Assembly (NCBI RefSeq): GCF_000185905.1
Contig: NC_014923.1
Location: forward strand, 5,603,501-5,667,500
Length of the DNA stretch: 64,000 bases
Direction of reading: 5' to 3'
Source of the DNA: Mesorhizobium ciceri biovar biserrulae WSM1271
Lineage (GTDB): Bacteria; Pseudomonadota; Alphaproteobacteria; Rhizobiales; Rhizobiaceae
The position numbers were made by a program, and so were the translations under genes. This document shows, piece by piece, positions 44,734 to 53,799 of this stretch (position 1 is its first letter; each line of letters begins with the position of its first letter). The notes beneath the pieces were generated by a model. That model had not been told where the DNA came from. It did no database searches and was given only the letters and a program-made list of their open reading frames with translations.

Positions 44734-46845
44734 ATGGCCAAATCCGCTCGCCCCTCCGCTCGCCAATCGGCAAGTGGACTGGATCAGAATAGCGCGCGCG
44801 GAAATGGCGGCGAGTTGCACCAGATCGCGGGAGACGACACGCCTGTCCTTACCACGGCGCTCGGAACGCCTGTCTCCGACGACCAAAACACATTGCGGAT
44901 CGGTGAACGCGGACCATCGCTGATCGAAGACTTTCACTTTCGCGAGAAGATTTTCCACTTCGACCACGAACGCATCCCGGAACGGGTCGTCCATGCCCGC
45001 GGCTATGGCGCGCATGGTTATTTCGAGACCTACGACTCACTGGCCAAATACACACGTGCCGACATTTTCCAGCGAGCTGGTGAAAAGACGCCGGCATTCG
45101 TTCGTTTCTCGACGGTTGCCGGCAACAAGGGCTCGTTCGATCTCGCCCGCGACGTGCGCGGCTTTGCGGTCAAGCTCTACACCAAGGAAGGCAATTGGGA
45201 TTTGGTCGGCAACAACATTCCGGTCTTCTTCATCCAGGACGCCATCAAGTTTCCCGATCTGATCCACGCCGCCAAACAGGAGCCCGACCGTGCTTTTCCG
45301 CAGGCACAGACGGCGCACGACAATTTCTGGGACTTCATCAGCCTGATGCCGGAATCGATGCACATGGTGATGTGGATCATGTCGGATCGCGCCATCCCGC
45401 GTTCCTTCCGCTTCATGCAAGGCTTTGGTGTGCACACGTTCCGCCTCGTCAACGCCAAGGACGAATCCACCTTCGTCAAGTTCATCTGGAAACCCAAGCT
45501 CGGCATGCAATCGGTGGTCTGGAACGAGGCGGTCAAGATCAACGGCGCCGATCCCGACTTCCATCGCCGCGATCTGTGGGAGGCCATACAGGCCGGCAAT
45601 TTCCCGGAATGGGAGTTGACGGTGCAACTGTTCGATCAGGCGTTTGCCGACAGTTTTGACTTCGATATCCTGGACGCAACGAAGATCATTCCCGAAGAGG
45701 TTCTCGAACCAATTCCGGTCGGTCGGCTGGTGCTCGACCGGATGCCGGATAATTTCTTCGCCGAGACCGAGCAGGTTGCATTCATGACGCAGAATGTGCC
45801 GCCCGGAATCGATTTCTCCAACGATCCGCTTCTGCAGGGCCGCAACTTCTCCTATCTCGATACCCAATTGAAACGACTGGGCAGCCCGAACTTTACCCAT
45901 CTGCCGATCAATGCACCGAAGTGCCCGTTCGCCCATTTTCAACAGGACGGGCACATGGCCATGCGCAATCCGGCCGGTCGCGCCAACTATGAACCGAACT
46001 CATGGGGACTGGGACCGCGCGAGGATCCGCAGCGTGGCTTCCGTTCTTTCTCCGATGCCGAAGAAGGGCAGAAAGTACGTCTGCGCGCGGAGAGCTTCGC
46101 CGATCACTACAGCCAGGCCCGGCAATTCTTCAACAGCCAGACACCACCGGAGCAGCGTCACATCGCAATGGCGCTGACGTTTGAACTGAGCAAGGTCCAG
46201 GCCCCGGCGATCCGCGAACGCATGGTTTCGCATTTGTTGAACATCGATGAAACGCTGGCGACCACGGTCGCCGACAAGCTCGGCATCCGTGACATGCCCG
46301 AACCTGCCGAAGCCGCCGTTCCACCGCGCGATGACTTGCCGCCGTCGCCGGCGCTCAGCATCATCCAAAACGGGCCCGACAGTTTCGAAGGCCGCAAAGT
46401 CGGTGTCATGCTCAGCGATGGAGCCGATGTCGCGCTGTTCGAGGAACTTCGTTCCGCCATCGAAGCGGAAGGCGCGGTGATGGAGGTGGTTGCGCCCAAG
46501 GTGGGCGGCGTCGAAGCCGCCGACGGCACCCACATCGAAGCAAGGCACATGATCGACGGCGGTCCATCCGTTTTGTTCGACGCGGTAGTGCTGCTCCTCT
46601 CCGAGGCGGGCGCCGGGCTACTGGTCAAGGAGGCCGCTGCGAAGGATTTCGTGTCTGATGCGTTTGCGCATTGCAAGTTCATCGGCTTCACCTCCGGGGC
46701 CGAGCCGCTCCTGATCAAAGCAGGCGTCGCTCCCGATGCCGATGAGGGGCTGAGGCGGCTGGATTCGGCAGCTTCGGTAGCTGCGTTTGTGCAGTCATGC
46801 CGCAAACTGCGGCTCTGGGCGCGGGAGGCGGCTGTCAAACTTTGA
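44734..46845 (+). CDS. katE: Large-subunit catalase (HPII/KatE type)
   Basis: 703 residues, which fits the large-subunit catalase clade. Catalytic His in RVVHARGYGAHG, Asn in the VAGNKGSFD region, haem-ligand Tyr in NFSYLDTQLKRLG, and WNEAVKINGADPDFHRRDLW in the core. Residues about 550-700 form the flavodoxin-like (DJ-1-type) C-terminal domain (VGVMLSDGADVALFEELRSAIEAE). It degrades hydrogen peroxide in the cytoplasm, mainly in stress or stationary phase. The ATG at 44734 has GAGG 7 bases upstream and a stress promoter motif. It is divergent from ecfG. Confidence 0.95.
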   Translation: MAKSARPSARQSASGLDQNSARGNGGELHQIAGDDTPVLTTALGTPVSDDQNTLRIGERGPSLIEDFHFREKIFHFDHERIPERVVHARGYGAHGYFETYDSLAKYTRADIFQRAGEKTPAFVRFSTVAGNKGSFDLARDVRGFAVKLYTKEGNWDLVGNNIPVFFIQDAIKFPDLIHAAKQEPDRAFPQAQTAHDNFWDFISLMPESMHMVMWIMSDRAIPRSFRFMQGFGVHTFRLVNAKDESTFVKFIWKPKLGMQSVVWNEAVKINGADPDFHRRDLWEAIQAGNFPEWELTVQLFDQAFADSFDFDILDATKIIPEEVLEPIPVGRLVLDRMPDNFFAETEQVAFMTQNVPPGIDFSNDPLLQGRNFSYLDTQLKRLGSPNFTHLPINAPKCPFAHFQQDGHMAMRNPAGRANYEPNSWGLGPREDPQRGFRSFSDAEEGQKVRLRAESFADHYSQARQFFNSQTPPEQRHIAMALTFELSKVQAPAIRERMVSHLLNIDETLATTVADKLGIRDMPEPAEAAVPPRDDLPPSPALSIIQNGPDSFEGRKVGVMLSDGADVALFEELRSAIEAEGAVMEVVAPKVGGVEAADGTHIEARHMIDGGPSVLFDAVVLLLSEAGAGLLVKEAAAKDFVSDAFAHCKFIGFTSGAEPLLIKAGVAPDADEGLRRLDSAASVAAFVQSCRKLRLWAREAAVKL

Positions 46846-46919
46846 TGCGATGGCGTCAGCTGTTTCCGTTGGCGCGTCCGCACTCTTTGGTTTGCCGCCA
46901 ACCCAGCCGGCACCGCGGT

Positions 46920-47414
46920 CTACGAGCGATCTTCCTTGCTGGACGCTTGTCGCCGCTGCTTCTCCAGGACCTCGTCGGTCCCGACCAGCTTCTTTGCTCC
47001 GCCTGAAATGGTCGTGGACACCACCGAAGGCGGATCGCTCGCCGGAAAGGAATCCTCCAACCCCGCCTGCAGTTGGTCCTCGAGCGTGCGTGGTTCTTCG
47101 GACCGGCCGGGCGTTCTGCGCGTGTCGATCTTCTCCAGCGACTGTTTCTTTTTCGGCGAATCGTTGGCGTTCCGGACCAGGGCGTAAAGCTGCTCGATCG
47201 CGAGTTCCTTGATCGTTTCGAAATCGGCCCGATCGTCCTTGGCAGCCTCGATTTGATCAACCATGGCTTTCTCGAAGCGGTCGAGGCTGTCGCCTCCGCA
47301 GGCATGGGAAAGGCGCAATAGGGCTTCGTTCAGCATCAACGGAGCGAAATGTGCTGAAGCTTCAAGCCTGAGTTGCCTTAAACGGTCCGGAGTTGCGGCC
47401 TGCAACTTTGACAT
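46920..47414 (-). CDS. Hypothetical stress protein
   Basis: 164 residues, acidic and helical. The middle (ALLRLSHACGGDSLDRFEKAMV) is a four-helix-like stretch; the C-terminus is polar and disordered (GAKKLVGTDEVLEKQRRQ). A segment EDQLQAGLEDSFPASDPPSV resembles a short motif seen at the end of many rhizobial stress proteins. The ATG at 47414 has AAGGAGG upstream and a perfect stress promoter above. It faces the katE gene. Function is unknown. Confidence 0.75.
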   Translation of the reverse strand: MSKLQAATPDRLRQLRLEASAHFAPLMLNEALLRLSHACGGDSLDRFEKAMVDQIEAAKDDRADFETIKELAIEQLYALVRNANDSPKKKQSLEKIDTRRTPGRSEEPRTLEDQLQAGLEDSFPASDPPSVVSTTISGGAKKLVGTDEVLEKQRRQASSKEDRS

Positions 47415-47444
47415 GGACAACCTCCTTTCTCCCACAAGCGTCTC

Positions 47445-47469
47445 AACGGGATTTGACCGCCGATGTTCC
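47445..47469 (-). promoter_or_regulatory. Predicted sigma EcfG promoter (perfect)
   Basis: Minus-strand GGAAC (47469-47465), 16 bases, CGTT (47448-47445), 30 bases before the ATG at 47414. It overlaps an alternative upstream start and so supports the ATG at 47414. Confidence 0.85.
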
Positions 47470-47501
47470 ACCGTGCCTGAACATCTGTCATGCCATGCGA
47501 G

Positions 47502-48797
47502 CTACAAGAACCAGCTTGCCACCAATCCCGCCGACGCCGCAAAAATCGCCAAGGTCGTCACGCCGCCCAGGATGTTCGTGCTTGTGCTGTTGACCTTGTC
47601 GCCCATGATCTTGCGATTGTTGGTCATGATGAGGATGAGAAGCAGCAGCGGCGGCGTTGAAAATCCTTGCACGATGCCGGACCAGACGAGAGCTTTCATC
47701 GGGTTGAAGCCGAAGAAATTGAGACCCACCGCCACCAGCGTTATGACCCCGATCGCGATGTAGAATTTGGGAGCCTGCCGGGGTTTGGCATGCAGGCTAT
47801 TCTTCCATCCCATCGCCTGGGCGAAATCGAAAGCAGCGCCAGCGGTCATGATCGGCACGGCCAGGAAGCCGACGCCAATTACACCGGCCGCAAAGAGAAT
47901 GCCGGCAGCGTCGCCGGCAAGCGGCCGCAGCGCTTCGGCCGCCTGTGCCGCTGTCTCGATCTGCGTGTGTCCGGCCTTGTAGAGCGTCGACCCGGTCGAA
48001 AGGATGATAAAATACATGATCAGATTGGAGAACGTCATGCCGATCAGGATATCGCGGCGGGATCGGCGCAGTTCACCCTCGGTGGCGCCTTTGCGCTCTT
48101 CGAGGCTCGTTCGACCCTTGGCGATCTCCTCCTCCACCTCCTGATTGGACTGCCACGTGTAAAGGTATGCGGAGAGAGTGGTCCCGACGATGGCGACGAG
48201 GATGGACAGGTACTCTCGGCTGAACTCGATTTGTGGCAACAGCGTGCCACGCAGGACGGAAGCGGCATCCGGTTTGGCAAGCACTGCGGAGACCACATAG
48301 GCAAGCAGAGCCAGAGCCAGCCACCGGAACACATTTCGGATCAATTTGTACGACCCGAGCACCTGCAGGGCAAAAATGACGACCGCAACGGCAGTGACGA
48401 CCAACGGAGCAGGCAGCGGAACGAACAGCACAATAGCCGCCGACATGGCGCCAAGGTCGGCGGCTGCCTCGATCGTGTTGCCGATCAGCACGCCCACCAG
48501 CACGAACCATAGCAGCCAACGCGGATAGAAGTCCGATATGACCTGGAAAAGCCCGCGACCCGAAACCTGGCCAAGTTTGGATGAAAGGTAGACGACGAGA
48601 TACATCATCGGCAGCGTGACAGGTGCCGTCCACAGCAGGTCGGGGCCGAACCGCGCTCCGGCGCTTGCGTAGGTACCGATGGCCGAGCAGTCGTCATCGG
48701 CCGCGCCGGTGATCAGGCCAAGCCCAAGCGCCCGAACGACGCCGCCCCCTTTTCGCCTGCTTTCCCTTTGGCCAGCATTCTCAGGCGGCTTGTTCAT
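47502..48797 (-). CDS. Nramp-like divalent metal transporter with altered metal site
   Basis: 431 residues, about 11 membrane helices. Helix 1 reads GAADDDCSAIGTYASAG where canonical Nramps have DPGN; helix 6 reads TTLSAYLYTWQSNQE in place of the MPH element. The metal ligands are thus changed, although the three consecutive Asp in helix 1 could still bind a cation. An acidic loop (NQEVEEEIAKGRTSLEERK) follows helix 6. The ATG at 48797 has only a weak ribosome site, so the start is uncertain. A stress promoter motif lies about 100 bases upstream. Confidence 0.85.
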   Translation of the reverse strand: MNKPPENAGQRESRRKGGGVVRALGLGLITGAADDDCSAIGTYASAGARFGPDLLWTAPVTLPMMYLVVYLSSKLGQVSGRGLFQVISDFYPRWLLWFVLVGVLIGNTIEAAADLGAMSAAIVLFVPLPAPLVVTAVAVVIFALQVLGSYKLIRNVFRWLALALLAYVVSAVLAKPDAASVLRGTLLPQIEFSREYLSILVAIVGTTLSAYLYTWQSNQEVEEEIAKGRTSLEERKGATEGELRRSRRDILIGMTFSNLIMYFIILSTGSTLYKAGHTQIETAAQAAEALRPLAGDAAGILFAAGVIGVGFLAVPIMTAGAAFDFAQAMGWKNSLHAKPRQAPKFYIAIGVITLVAVGLNFFGFNPMKALVWSGIVQGFSTPPLLLLILIMTNNRKIMGDKVNSTSTNILGGVTTLAIFAASAGLVASWFL

Positions 48798-48894
48798 TGA
48801 AGGCGCGTCTTTACCGAGGCCACGCAAGAAATCATGACGAACATTCCAATCGGATGGCGATGAAGCGTTGCAGCTGCATTGAGATCGAGGTTCG

Positions 48895-48919
48895 AACCTC
48901 CGGTCAGGTTTTTTGTTCC
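48895..48919 (-). promoter_or_regulatory. Predicted sigma EcfG promoter for the second Nramp-like gene
   Basis: Minus-strand GGAAC (48919-48915), 16 bases, GGTT (48898-48895), 98 bases before the ATG at 48797. Confidence 0.65.
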
Positions 48920-49041
48920 TGGACACGGTCCCGGCCCGCGACGGCGGCGGAGCCGACGTCAAAGCGAATGCTCCGTTTGCCTGAAGAAGAGAATGCATGT
49001 GTCAAAGCCAGTCCTTCAGGCACAAAAGCTATTTCTTGAAG

Positions 49042-49683
49042 TCAGCGGCTCGTACTGCCGCCGATCACCATCCGCACGCCGAGGCCGATGATGAGACAGC
49101 CGGCGAGCCGCTGCTGCCAAAGCCTTGCGCGAGGATGCCGCATGACCCATGCGCCGACCGCGCCCGATGCCAAGGCGTAGGCTCCCAGCACCAGCACACC
49201 GGTTATCTTCTGTGTTGCGCCGAGCAGCACCAGTTGCAACGTGACGGAGCCCCTATGCGGGTCGACAAATTGCGGCAGGAACGCAACCATGAACATCAAA
49301 GGCCAGGGATTGCTCAGATTGGCGATCATTCCTTCCCGGGCGGCGGCGAGCGGCCGCAGGGCCTTGATGTCACCTGTGGGAATGGTTGCCGAGGCTGAAA
49401 GCAGCAGCCGGAAACCCAGCCACATGATATAGGCCGCCCCGGCCCATCGAAGCAGATTGAACGCCACCGGCGAGGCGTGGACAAGCGAAGACAGGCCGAA
49501 TGCAATCAGCGGAAGCTGCACCAGTCCGGCGCCCAGCGTCATGCCGAGTACCGTGAACAACGCCACGCCGCGCCCGTGTCCGATGCCGCGGGCCATCACC
49601 AGCATGCTGTCGGGGCCTGGCGGCACCTGCATCAGAATGACGGTTCCGACAAAAGCTGTCCACAATGAGAGGTCGATGGGCAT
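49042..49683 (-). CDS. LysE/RhtB-family amino-acid exporter
   Basis: About 213 residues with five to six membrane helices. LysE hallmark near the N-terminus (VPPGPDSMLVMARGIGHGRG), SNPWPLMFMVAFLPQFVDP in the middle. It exports amino acids or related small molecules across the inner membrane. The start at 49683 (MPIDLSLW) matches family length, but AGGAG directly abuts it; the ATG at 49707 is an alternative. A degenerate stress motif (GGAAC-N16-GCTT, 49734-49710) overlaps that region and is not counted. Confidence 0.87.
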   Translation of the reverse strand: MPIDLSLWTAFVGTVILMQVPPGPDSMLVMARGIGHGRGVALFTVLGMTLGAGLVQLPLIAFGLSSLVHASPVAFNLLRWAGAAYIMWLGFRLLLSASATIPTGDIKALRPLAAAREGMIANLSNPWPLMFMVAFLPQFVDPHRGSVTLQLVLLGATQKITGVLVLGAYALASGAVGAWVMRHPRARLWQQRLAGCLIIGLGVRMVIGGSTSR

Positions 49684-49784
49684 CTCCTTTCGCGCCGCCG
49701 ATGACATCAAAGCGGCCAGCCGTCACCGGGTTCCGGCGGCAAATGAAAATGCCATCGTGAAGAACCTCCATGAAACCGTCAGAT

Positions 49785-49809
49785 GGAACGCGGTGCAGTC
49801 CTGGAAGTT
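49785..49809 (+). promoter_or_regulatory. Predicted sigma EcfG promoter for the DNA ligase gene
   Basis: GGAAC (49785-49789), 16 bases, AGTT (49806-49809), 44 bases before the GTG at 49854. Confidence 0.7.
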
Positions 49810-49853
49810 GAAAAGCCGGAGCCGTTCCTGAACCGGTTTTGGAGGCCTGATCC

Positions 49854-50864
49854 GTGCATGAACCGACAAACGCCTTCCCGCTCCCGCTGGATACGTCTCC
49901 GATGGAGGCCAGGCTTGCCGATGCAATCCCAAGGGATGGGAACCGCTGGCAGTACGAGCCTAAATGGGACGGATTCCGCTGCCTTGCTTTCAAGAGCGAC
50001 GACACCGTTGACCTGCGCGCCAAATCCGGCAAGCCGCTCGGCCGCTATTTTCCGGAAATCACGGAGATCCTGCGTGACCTCAAGCGCGGGCATTTCGTCA
50101 TCGACGGCGAGATTGTCATCGAGGTGGACGGTGAGCTTTCCTTCGAGGCGCTGCAGATGCGTCTTCACCCGGCACAAAGCAGAATCCGCAAACTGAGTTC
50201 GCAGACGCCTGCCAGTCTGATCCTCTTCGACATGCTTGCCAGGCCGGGCGGCGAGGTCATCACGGGCAAACCACTTGTCGAAAGGCGGCGAGCGATCGAG
50301 GACTTCGTGACCTCCTCGAACAGTCCGGATCTTCGCCTGTCGAAGTGCACTTATGATGCAGCGACGGCGGCTCGATGGCTGAACGGGGCCGGCCATGCAT
50401 CGACCGACGGCATCGTGGCCAAAGTGCTCGACGAGCACTATCTGTGCGGCGAACGTGCGATGGTGAAGGTAAAGCCGAGGCGCACCGCCGATTGCGTTGT
50501 CGGCGGTTTCCGCTATCTCGCGGGTAGCCGTGAGGTCGGCTCACTGCTCCTCGGCCTCTACAATGACGACGGCAAGCTCGATCACGTCGGCTTCACGTCG
50601 ACCATCGCCAGGACCGACAGAGGAGCGCTCACGCGCCGGCTGGAAGGGCTGCGGTCAGAGCCCGGATTCACTGGCAAGGCGCCCGGCGGCCCGAGCCGCT
50701 GGAGCACGGAGCGCAGCGGACAATGGGAGCCTTTGGAACCTGAACTGGTGGTGGAGGTCCGCTTCGACCACGTCACCGGCAATCGGTTTCGCCATGGCAC
50801 CAAACTGCTGCGCTGGCGCCCCGACAAGGCGCCACGGCAATGCACGTTCGAGCAGATCGAATAG
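49854..50864 (+). CDS. ATP-dependent DNA ligase (LigC-like)
   Basis: 336 residues. Nucleotidyl-transfer motif I EPKWDGFR with the adenylated Lys37, motif III-like FVIDGEIVIEV, motif IV DGIVAKV, motif V MVKVKPRR, then an OB-fold C-terminal domain (VVEVRFDHVTGNRFRH). Size and layout fit stand-alone LigC/LigD-ligase-type enzymes used in non-homologous end joining or gap repair. No polymerase or nuclease domain is attached, and no ku gene is in the window. The GTG has GGAGG 8 bases upstream. A stress promoter suggests DNA repair during stress. Confidence 0.9.
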   Translation: MHEPTNAFPLPLDTSPMEARLADAIPRDGNRWQYEPKWDGFRCLAFKSDDTVDLRAKSGKPLGRYFPEITEILRDLKRGHFVIDGEIVIEVDGELSFEALQMRLHPAQSRIRKLSSQTPASLILFDMLARPGGEVITGKPLVERRRAIEDFVTSSNSPDLRLSKCTYDAATAARWLNGAGHASTDGIVAKVLDEHYLCGERAMVKVKPRRTADCVVGGFRYLAGSREVGSLLLGLYNDDGKLDHVGFTSTIARTDRGALTRRLEGLRSEPGFTGKAPGGPSRWSTERSGQWEPLEPELVVEVRFDHVTGNRFRHGTKLLRWRPDKAPRQCTFEQIE

Positions 50865-50915
50865 ACCGCCCCAGGAAGATCGCCCCAGAAACCTGTCACG
50901 ATTTATTGCGACGAA

Positions 50916-50940
50916 GGAACCAACTCGGGATTCACCGGTT
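50916..50940 (+). promoter_or_regulatory. Predicted sigma EcfG promoter for the TPP enzyme
   Basis: GGAAC (50916-50920), 16 bases, GGTT (50937-50940), 30 bases before the ATG at 50971. Confidence 0.75.
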
Positions 50941-50970
50941 CGGACACCATCCACCCGGAGCTACCCTGAT

Positions 50971-52725
50971 ATGCCGAATGCAGCAGAAATTCTGATCGAC
51001 ACACTCGTCGCCTGGGACGTGGAGGTGGTGTTCGGCTTGCCGGGAGACGGCATAAACGGGGTCATGGAAGCGTTGCGGACGCGGCGCGACAAAATTGCCT
51101 TCGTTCAGGTCCGGCATGAAGAGTCGGCTGCCTTCATGGCATGTGCATATGCCAAGTGGACAGGAAAGCTGGGCGTGTGCCTTGCGACGTCCGGCCCCGG
51201 CGGAACACATCTTCTGACCGGCCTCTACGACGCCAAGCTCGACCAGGCTCCAGTGCTGGCGATTACGGGCATGCAGTTCCACGATCTGATCGAGACGTTC
51301 ACGCAACAGGATGTCGATCTGACGCGCGTGTTCAACGATGTCTCCGTTTATAACGCCCATGTTGCCGACGCCGCGCATATGGAAAACGTCGCCAGCCTTG
51401 CCTGTCGAACCGCGCTGGCGCGCAAGGGCGTCGCCCATCTTTCGATTGCCAGCGACATCCAGGAGCAGGAGCGTGATCCGTCGAAGCGCTCCAAGCGCAA
51501 TCGCCCGGCGCACACGCCGCAGGATATGTTCGCCGGTCACAGCGTACCGCTGGACGTTGAGCTCGACAAAGCCGCCGCCATTCTCAATGACGCTTCGCGG
51601 GTTGCGATCCTGGCCGGACGCGGCGCCATCGGCGCGGCAGCCGAACTCGAACATACGGCGCGCCTGCTGCAGGCGCCTGTCGCGAAGGCCTTGCTGGGCA
51701 AGGCGGTGCTGCCGGACGACCATCCCTACACCACCGGCGGGATCGGCATTCTTGGAACCCTGGCTTCGCAAGAAGCGATGGAGAGCTGTGACGCGGTGCT
51801 GATTGTCGGTTCGACCTTCCCCTACATCGAATACTACCCGCAGCCCGGACAGGCCCGTGGCGTCCAGATCGACTGCGATGCGCAACGGATCGGCTTGCGC
51901 TTTCCGGTCGAGGCCGGCCTCGTCGGCGACGCGGCCGAGACATTGCGCGCGCTCAACCAGCGCCTGACGCAAAAGCCCTCGGATGAATTCCTGCGCCGTT
52001 CCCAGGAGACCATGAGAAAATGGCGCGAGATGATGCGGCAGTCGGAAGACATGCAGGCGCAACCATTGAAGCCACAAGCTATTGCCCGGGCTTTCGGACA
52101 AAGATTGGCCGACGACACAGTGCTGGCCACGGATTCCGGTCAGAATACGGAGCTGGCCGCCCGCCATGTCGATCTTCGCAGCGGCCAGGCATTTGGGGTG
52201 TCCGGATCACTGGCGTCGATGGCTTGCGGTCTGGCCTACGCCATCGCTGCCGGCATAGCGTTTCCCGGTCGACCGATTGCCGCCATCGTCGGCGATGGCG
52301 GCTTTGCCATGCAGCTCGGCGAATTCTCGACGGCGGTGCGCTACAAGATCCCGCTCAAGGTTCTGGTGATCAAGAACAACATGCTCAATCAGATCGCCTG
52401 GGAGCAGATGATGTTTCTGGGCAACCCGCAATTCGGTTGCGAATTGCAGCCGATCGATTTTGCCAAGGCGGCAGAAGCAATGGGCGCAAAGGGTTTTCGC
52501 ATCGAGCGGCCCGATCAGATCGAGACGGTTCTCGACCAGGCTTTCGCCACGCAAAGCCCTGTCGTGATCGAAGCGCTGGTAGATGCCTATGAGCCGCTGA
52601 TGCCGCCCAAAATGCCGGCAGACTACGCCAAGAACTTCCGCCAGGCCCTGCCGCGGACGCCGGGACACGAACGCATAGAAGAAAATATCGCCCGTGAGCC
52701 GGCGAAATCGATGATGGATGCCTAG
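50971..52725 (+). CDS. Thiamine-pyrophosphate enzyme, pyruvate oxidase/acetolactate synthase-like
   Basis: 584 residues in the usual three-domain order: an N-terminal pyrimidine-binding domain (catalytic Glu in VRHEESAAFMA; GLPGDGINGVMEAL), a central domain (VAILAGRGAIGAA) and a C-terminal diphosphate-binding domain with the GDG...NN motif (VGDGGFAMQL, KNNMLNQIAWEQ). It is probably a pyruvate oxidase/dehydrogenase (PoxB-like) or related decarboxylase; the exact reaction is not fixed by sequence. The ATG at 50971 has GGAG 10 bases upstream and a stress promoter. PoxB-type enzymes often act in stationary phase, which fits. Confidence 0.88.
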   Translation: MPNAAEILIDTLVAWDVEVVFGLPGDGINGVMEALRTRRDKIAFVQVRHEESAAFMACAYAKWTGKLGVCLATSGPGGTHLLTGLYDAKLDQAPVLAITGMQFHDLIETFTQQDVDLTRVFNDVSVYNAHVADAAHMENVASLACRTALARKGVAHLSIASDIQEQERDPSKRSKRNRPAHTPQDMFAGHSVPLDVELDKAAAILNDASRVAILAGRGAIGAAAELEHTARLLQAPVAKALLGKAVLPDDHPYTTGGIGILGTLASQEAMESCDAVLIVGSTFPYIEYYPQPGQARGVQIDCDAQRIGLRFPVEAGLVGDAAETLRALNQRLTQKPSDEFLRRSQETMRKWREMMRQSEDMQAQPLKPQAIARAFGQRLADDTVLATDSGQNTELAARHVDLRSGQAFGVSGSLASMACGLAYAIAAGIAFPGRPIAAIVGDGGFAMQLGEFSTAVRYKIPLKVLVIKNNMLNQIAWEQMMFLGNPQFGCELQPIDFAKAAEAMGAKGFRIERPDQIETVLDQAFATQSPVVIEALVDAYEPLMPPKMPADYAKNFRQALPRTPGHERIEENIAREPAKSMMDA

Positions 52726-52810
52726 AGGCGGCGCAGGGAGGTGGAACAGCGCGCCTCAGTGGCTTCATTCTGAATCTTTCCAGATGAACCCGCGCTCTTC
52801 CGGGTGACGG

Positions 52811-53701
52811 ATGCGGATCATGAGCTTCGACGCGCTCTTTTCGACCTCGATTTGCTATGGCAACGGCGCTCCGCAGGCTGGTTGGACTCTGGCGCTACCC
52901 ATCACATTGCCACTGGCGGCAATCCTTTTGCTGTATGTTGCCGGCGCTGGCCGGCTGTGGCGACGGAGCGGACGTGGACGTCGCTTGCGATCCCGGCAGG
53001 CCTTGCTGTTTGCTGCCGGCTGGTCCGTCCTGGCGTTCGCCCTTGTAAGCCCGATCCATGCATTGGGCGAACATGTGTTTGCGGCGCACATGATCGAGCA
53101 CGAATTGCTGATGGCGGTCGCAGCGCCTCTGCTGGTTGCCTCCCGCCCGACGGCGGCGATGATGTGGGCCCTGCCGGTACAGCTGCGCCAGATATTCGGA
53201 GCGGCCGGACATGCAAATGCGCTTCGGGCGGTCTGGGCGTTCATCAGCCGTCCTGTGGTCGCGACCGTCCTGCACGGAGCCGCGATATGGATCTGGCATG
53301 TCCCGGCGCTGTTCGAGGCTGCCCTCCAGCAGGGCTTCCTGCATTATGCCCAGCACGCGAGTTTCCTCGGTACCGGGCTTTTGTTCTGGTGGGTGCTGCT
53401 GCCTCGCCTTGGCCGCGAGCAGGCTTGCGGCAATGCCGTGATGCATCTTTTCTTCACCTCCCTCCACACCGGGCTGCTCGGGGTGTTGCTCGTCGTCTCG
53501 CCCAGGCTGTGGTATCCGGATAATGCGATCGGCTCGGATTTATGGGGGCTCAACCCGCTCGAGGACCAGCAACTTGCAGGCTTGATCATGTGGATTCCCG
53601 CCGGCCTGATCTATGGCGGAGCCGCACTGCTCCTGGTCGCTTTCTGGATTCAAACGAGCAGTCGGCAGCAACAGGCTTTCCAGCAGTTGCGCATCGTCTA
53701 A
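52811..53701 (+). CDS. CtaG/caa3-type cytochrome c oxidase assembly protein
   Basis: 296 residues, seven or so membrane helices, matching the caa3_CtaG family (HMIEHELLMAVAAPLLVASRP, then HLFFTSLHTGLLGVLLVVSP with conserved His). It helps assemble or deliver copper to haem-copper oxidases. It is placed just before coxB. The start at 52811 has only a weak ribosome site; an in-frame ATG at 52820 is possible. No perfect stress motif was seen in the 85 bases upstream. Confidence 0.87.
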   Translation: MRIMSFDALFSTSICYGNGAPQAGWTLALPITLPLAAILLLYVAGAGRLWRRSGRGRRLRSRQALLFAAGWSVLAFALVSPIHALGEHVFAAHMIEHELLMAVAAPLLVASRPTAAMMWALPVQLRQIFGAAGHANALRAVWAFISRPVVATVLHGAAIWIWHVPALFEAALQQGFLHYAQHASFLGTGLLFWWVLLPRLGREQACGNAVMHLFFTSLHTGLLGVLLVVSPRLWYPDNAIGSDLWGLNPLEDQQLAGLIMWIPAGLIYGGAALLLVAFWIQTSSRQQQAFQQLRIV

Positions 53702-53799
53702 CCCGCACCGCTTCGCGTCGGTTTTCAGCCGGGCGGTGTTGCCAAGCATCCTTTTTCAGTCAGCCGCGTTATGGCCTTGGCAACGATGGTGGATCCTTC

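Noticed and set aside
49710..49734. Possible EcfG motif before the LysE gene (GGAAC-N16-GCTT)
   Set aside because: The -10 lacks the G-T-T core and the predicted start site would fall on alternative start codons; too weak to count.
52756..52785. GGAAC upstream of the CtaG-like gene
   Set aside because: The bases at the -10 distance are TTCA, not NGTT.
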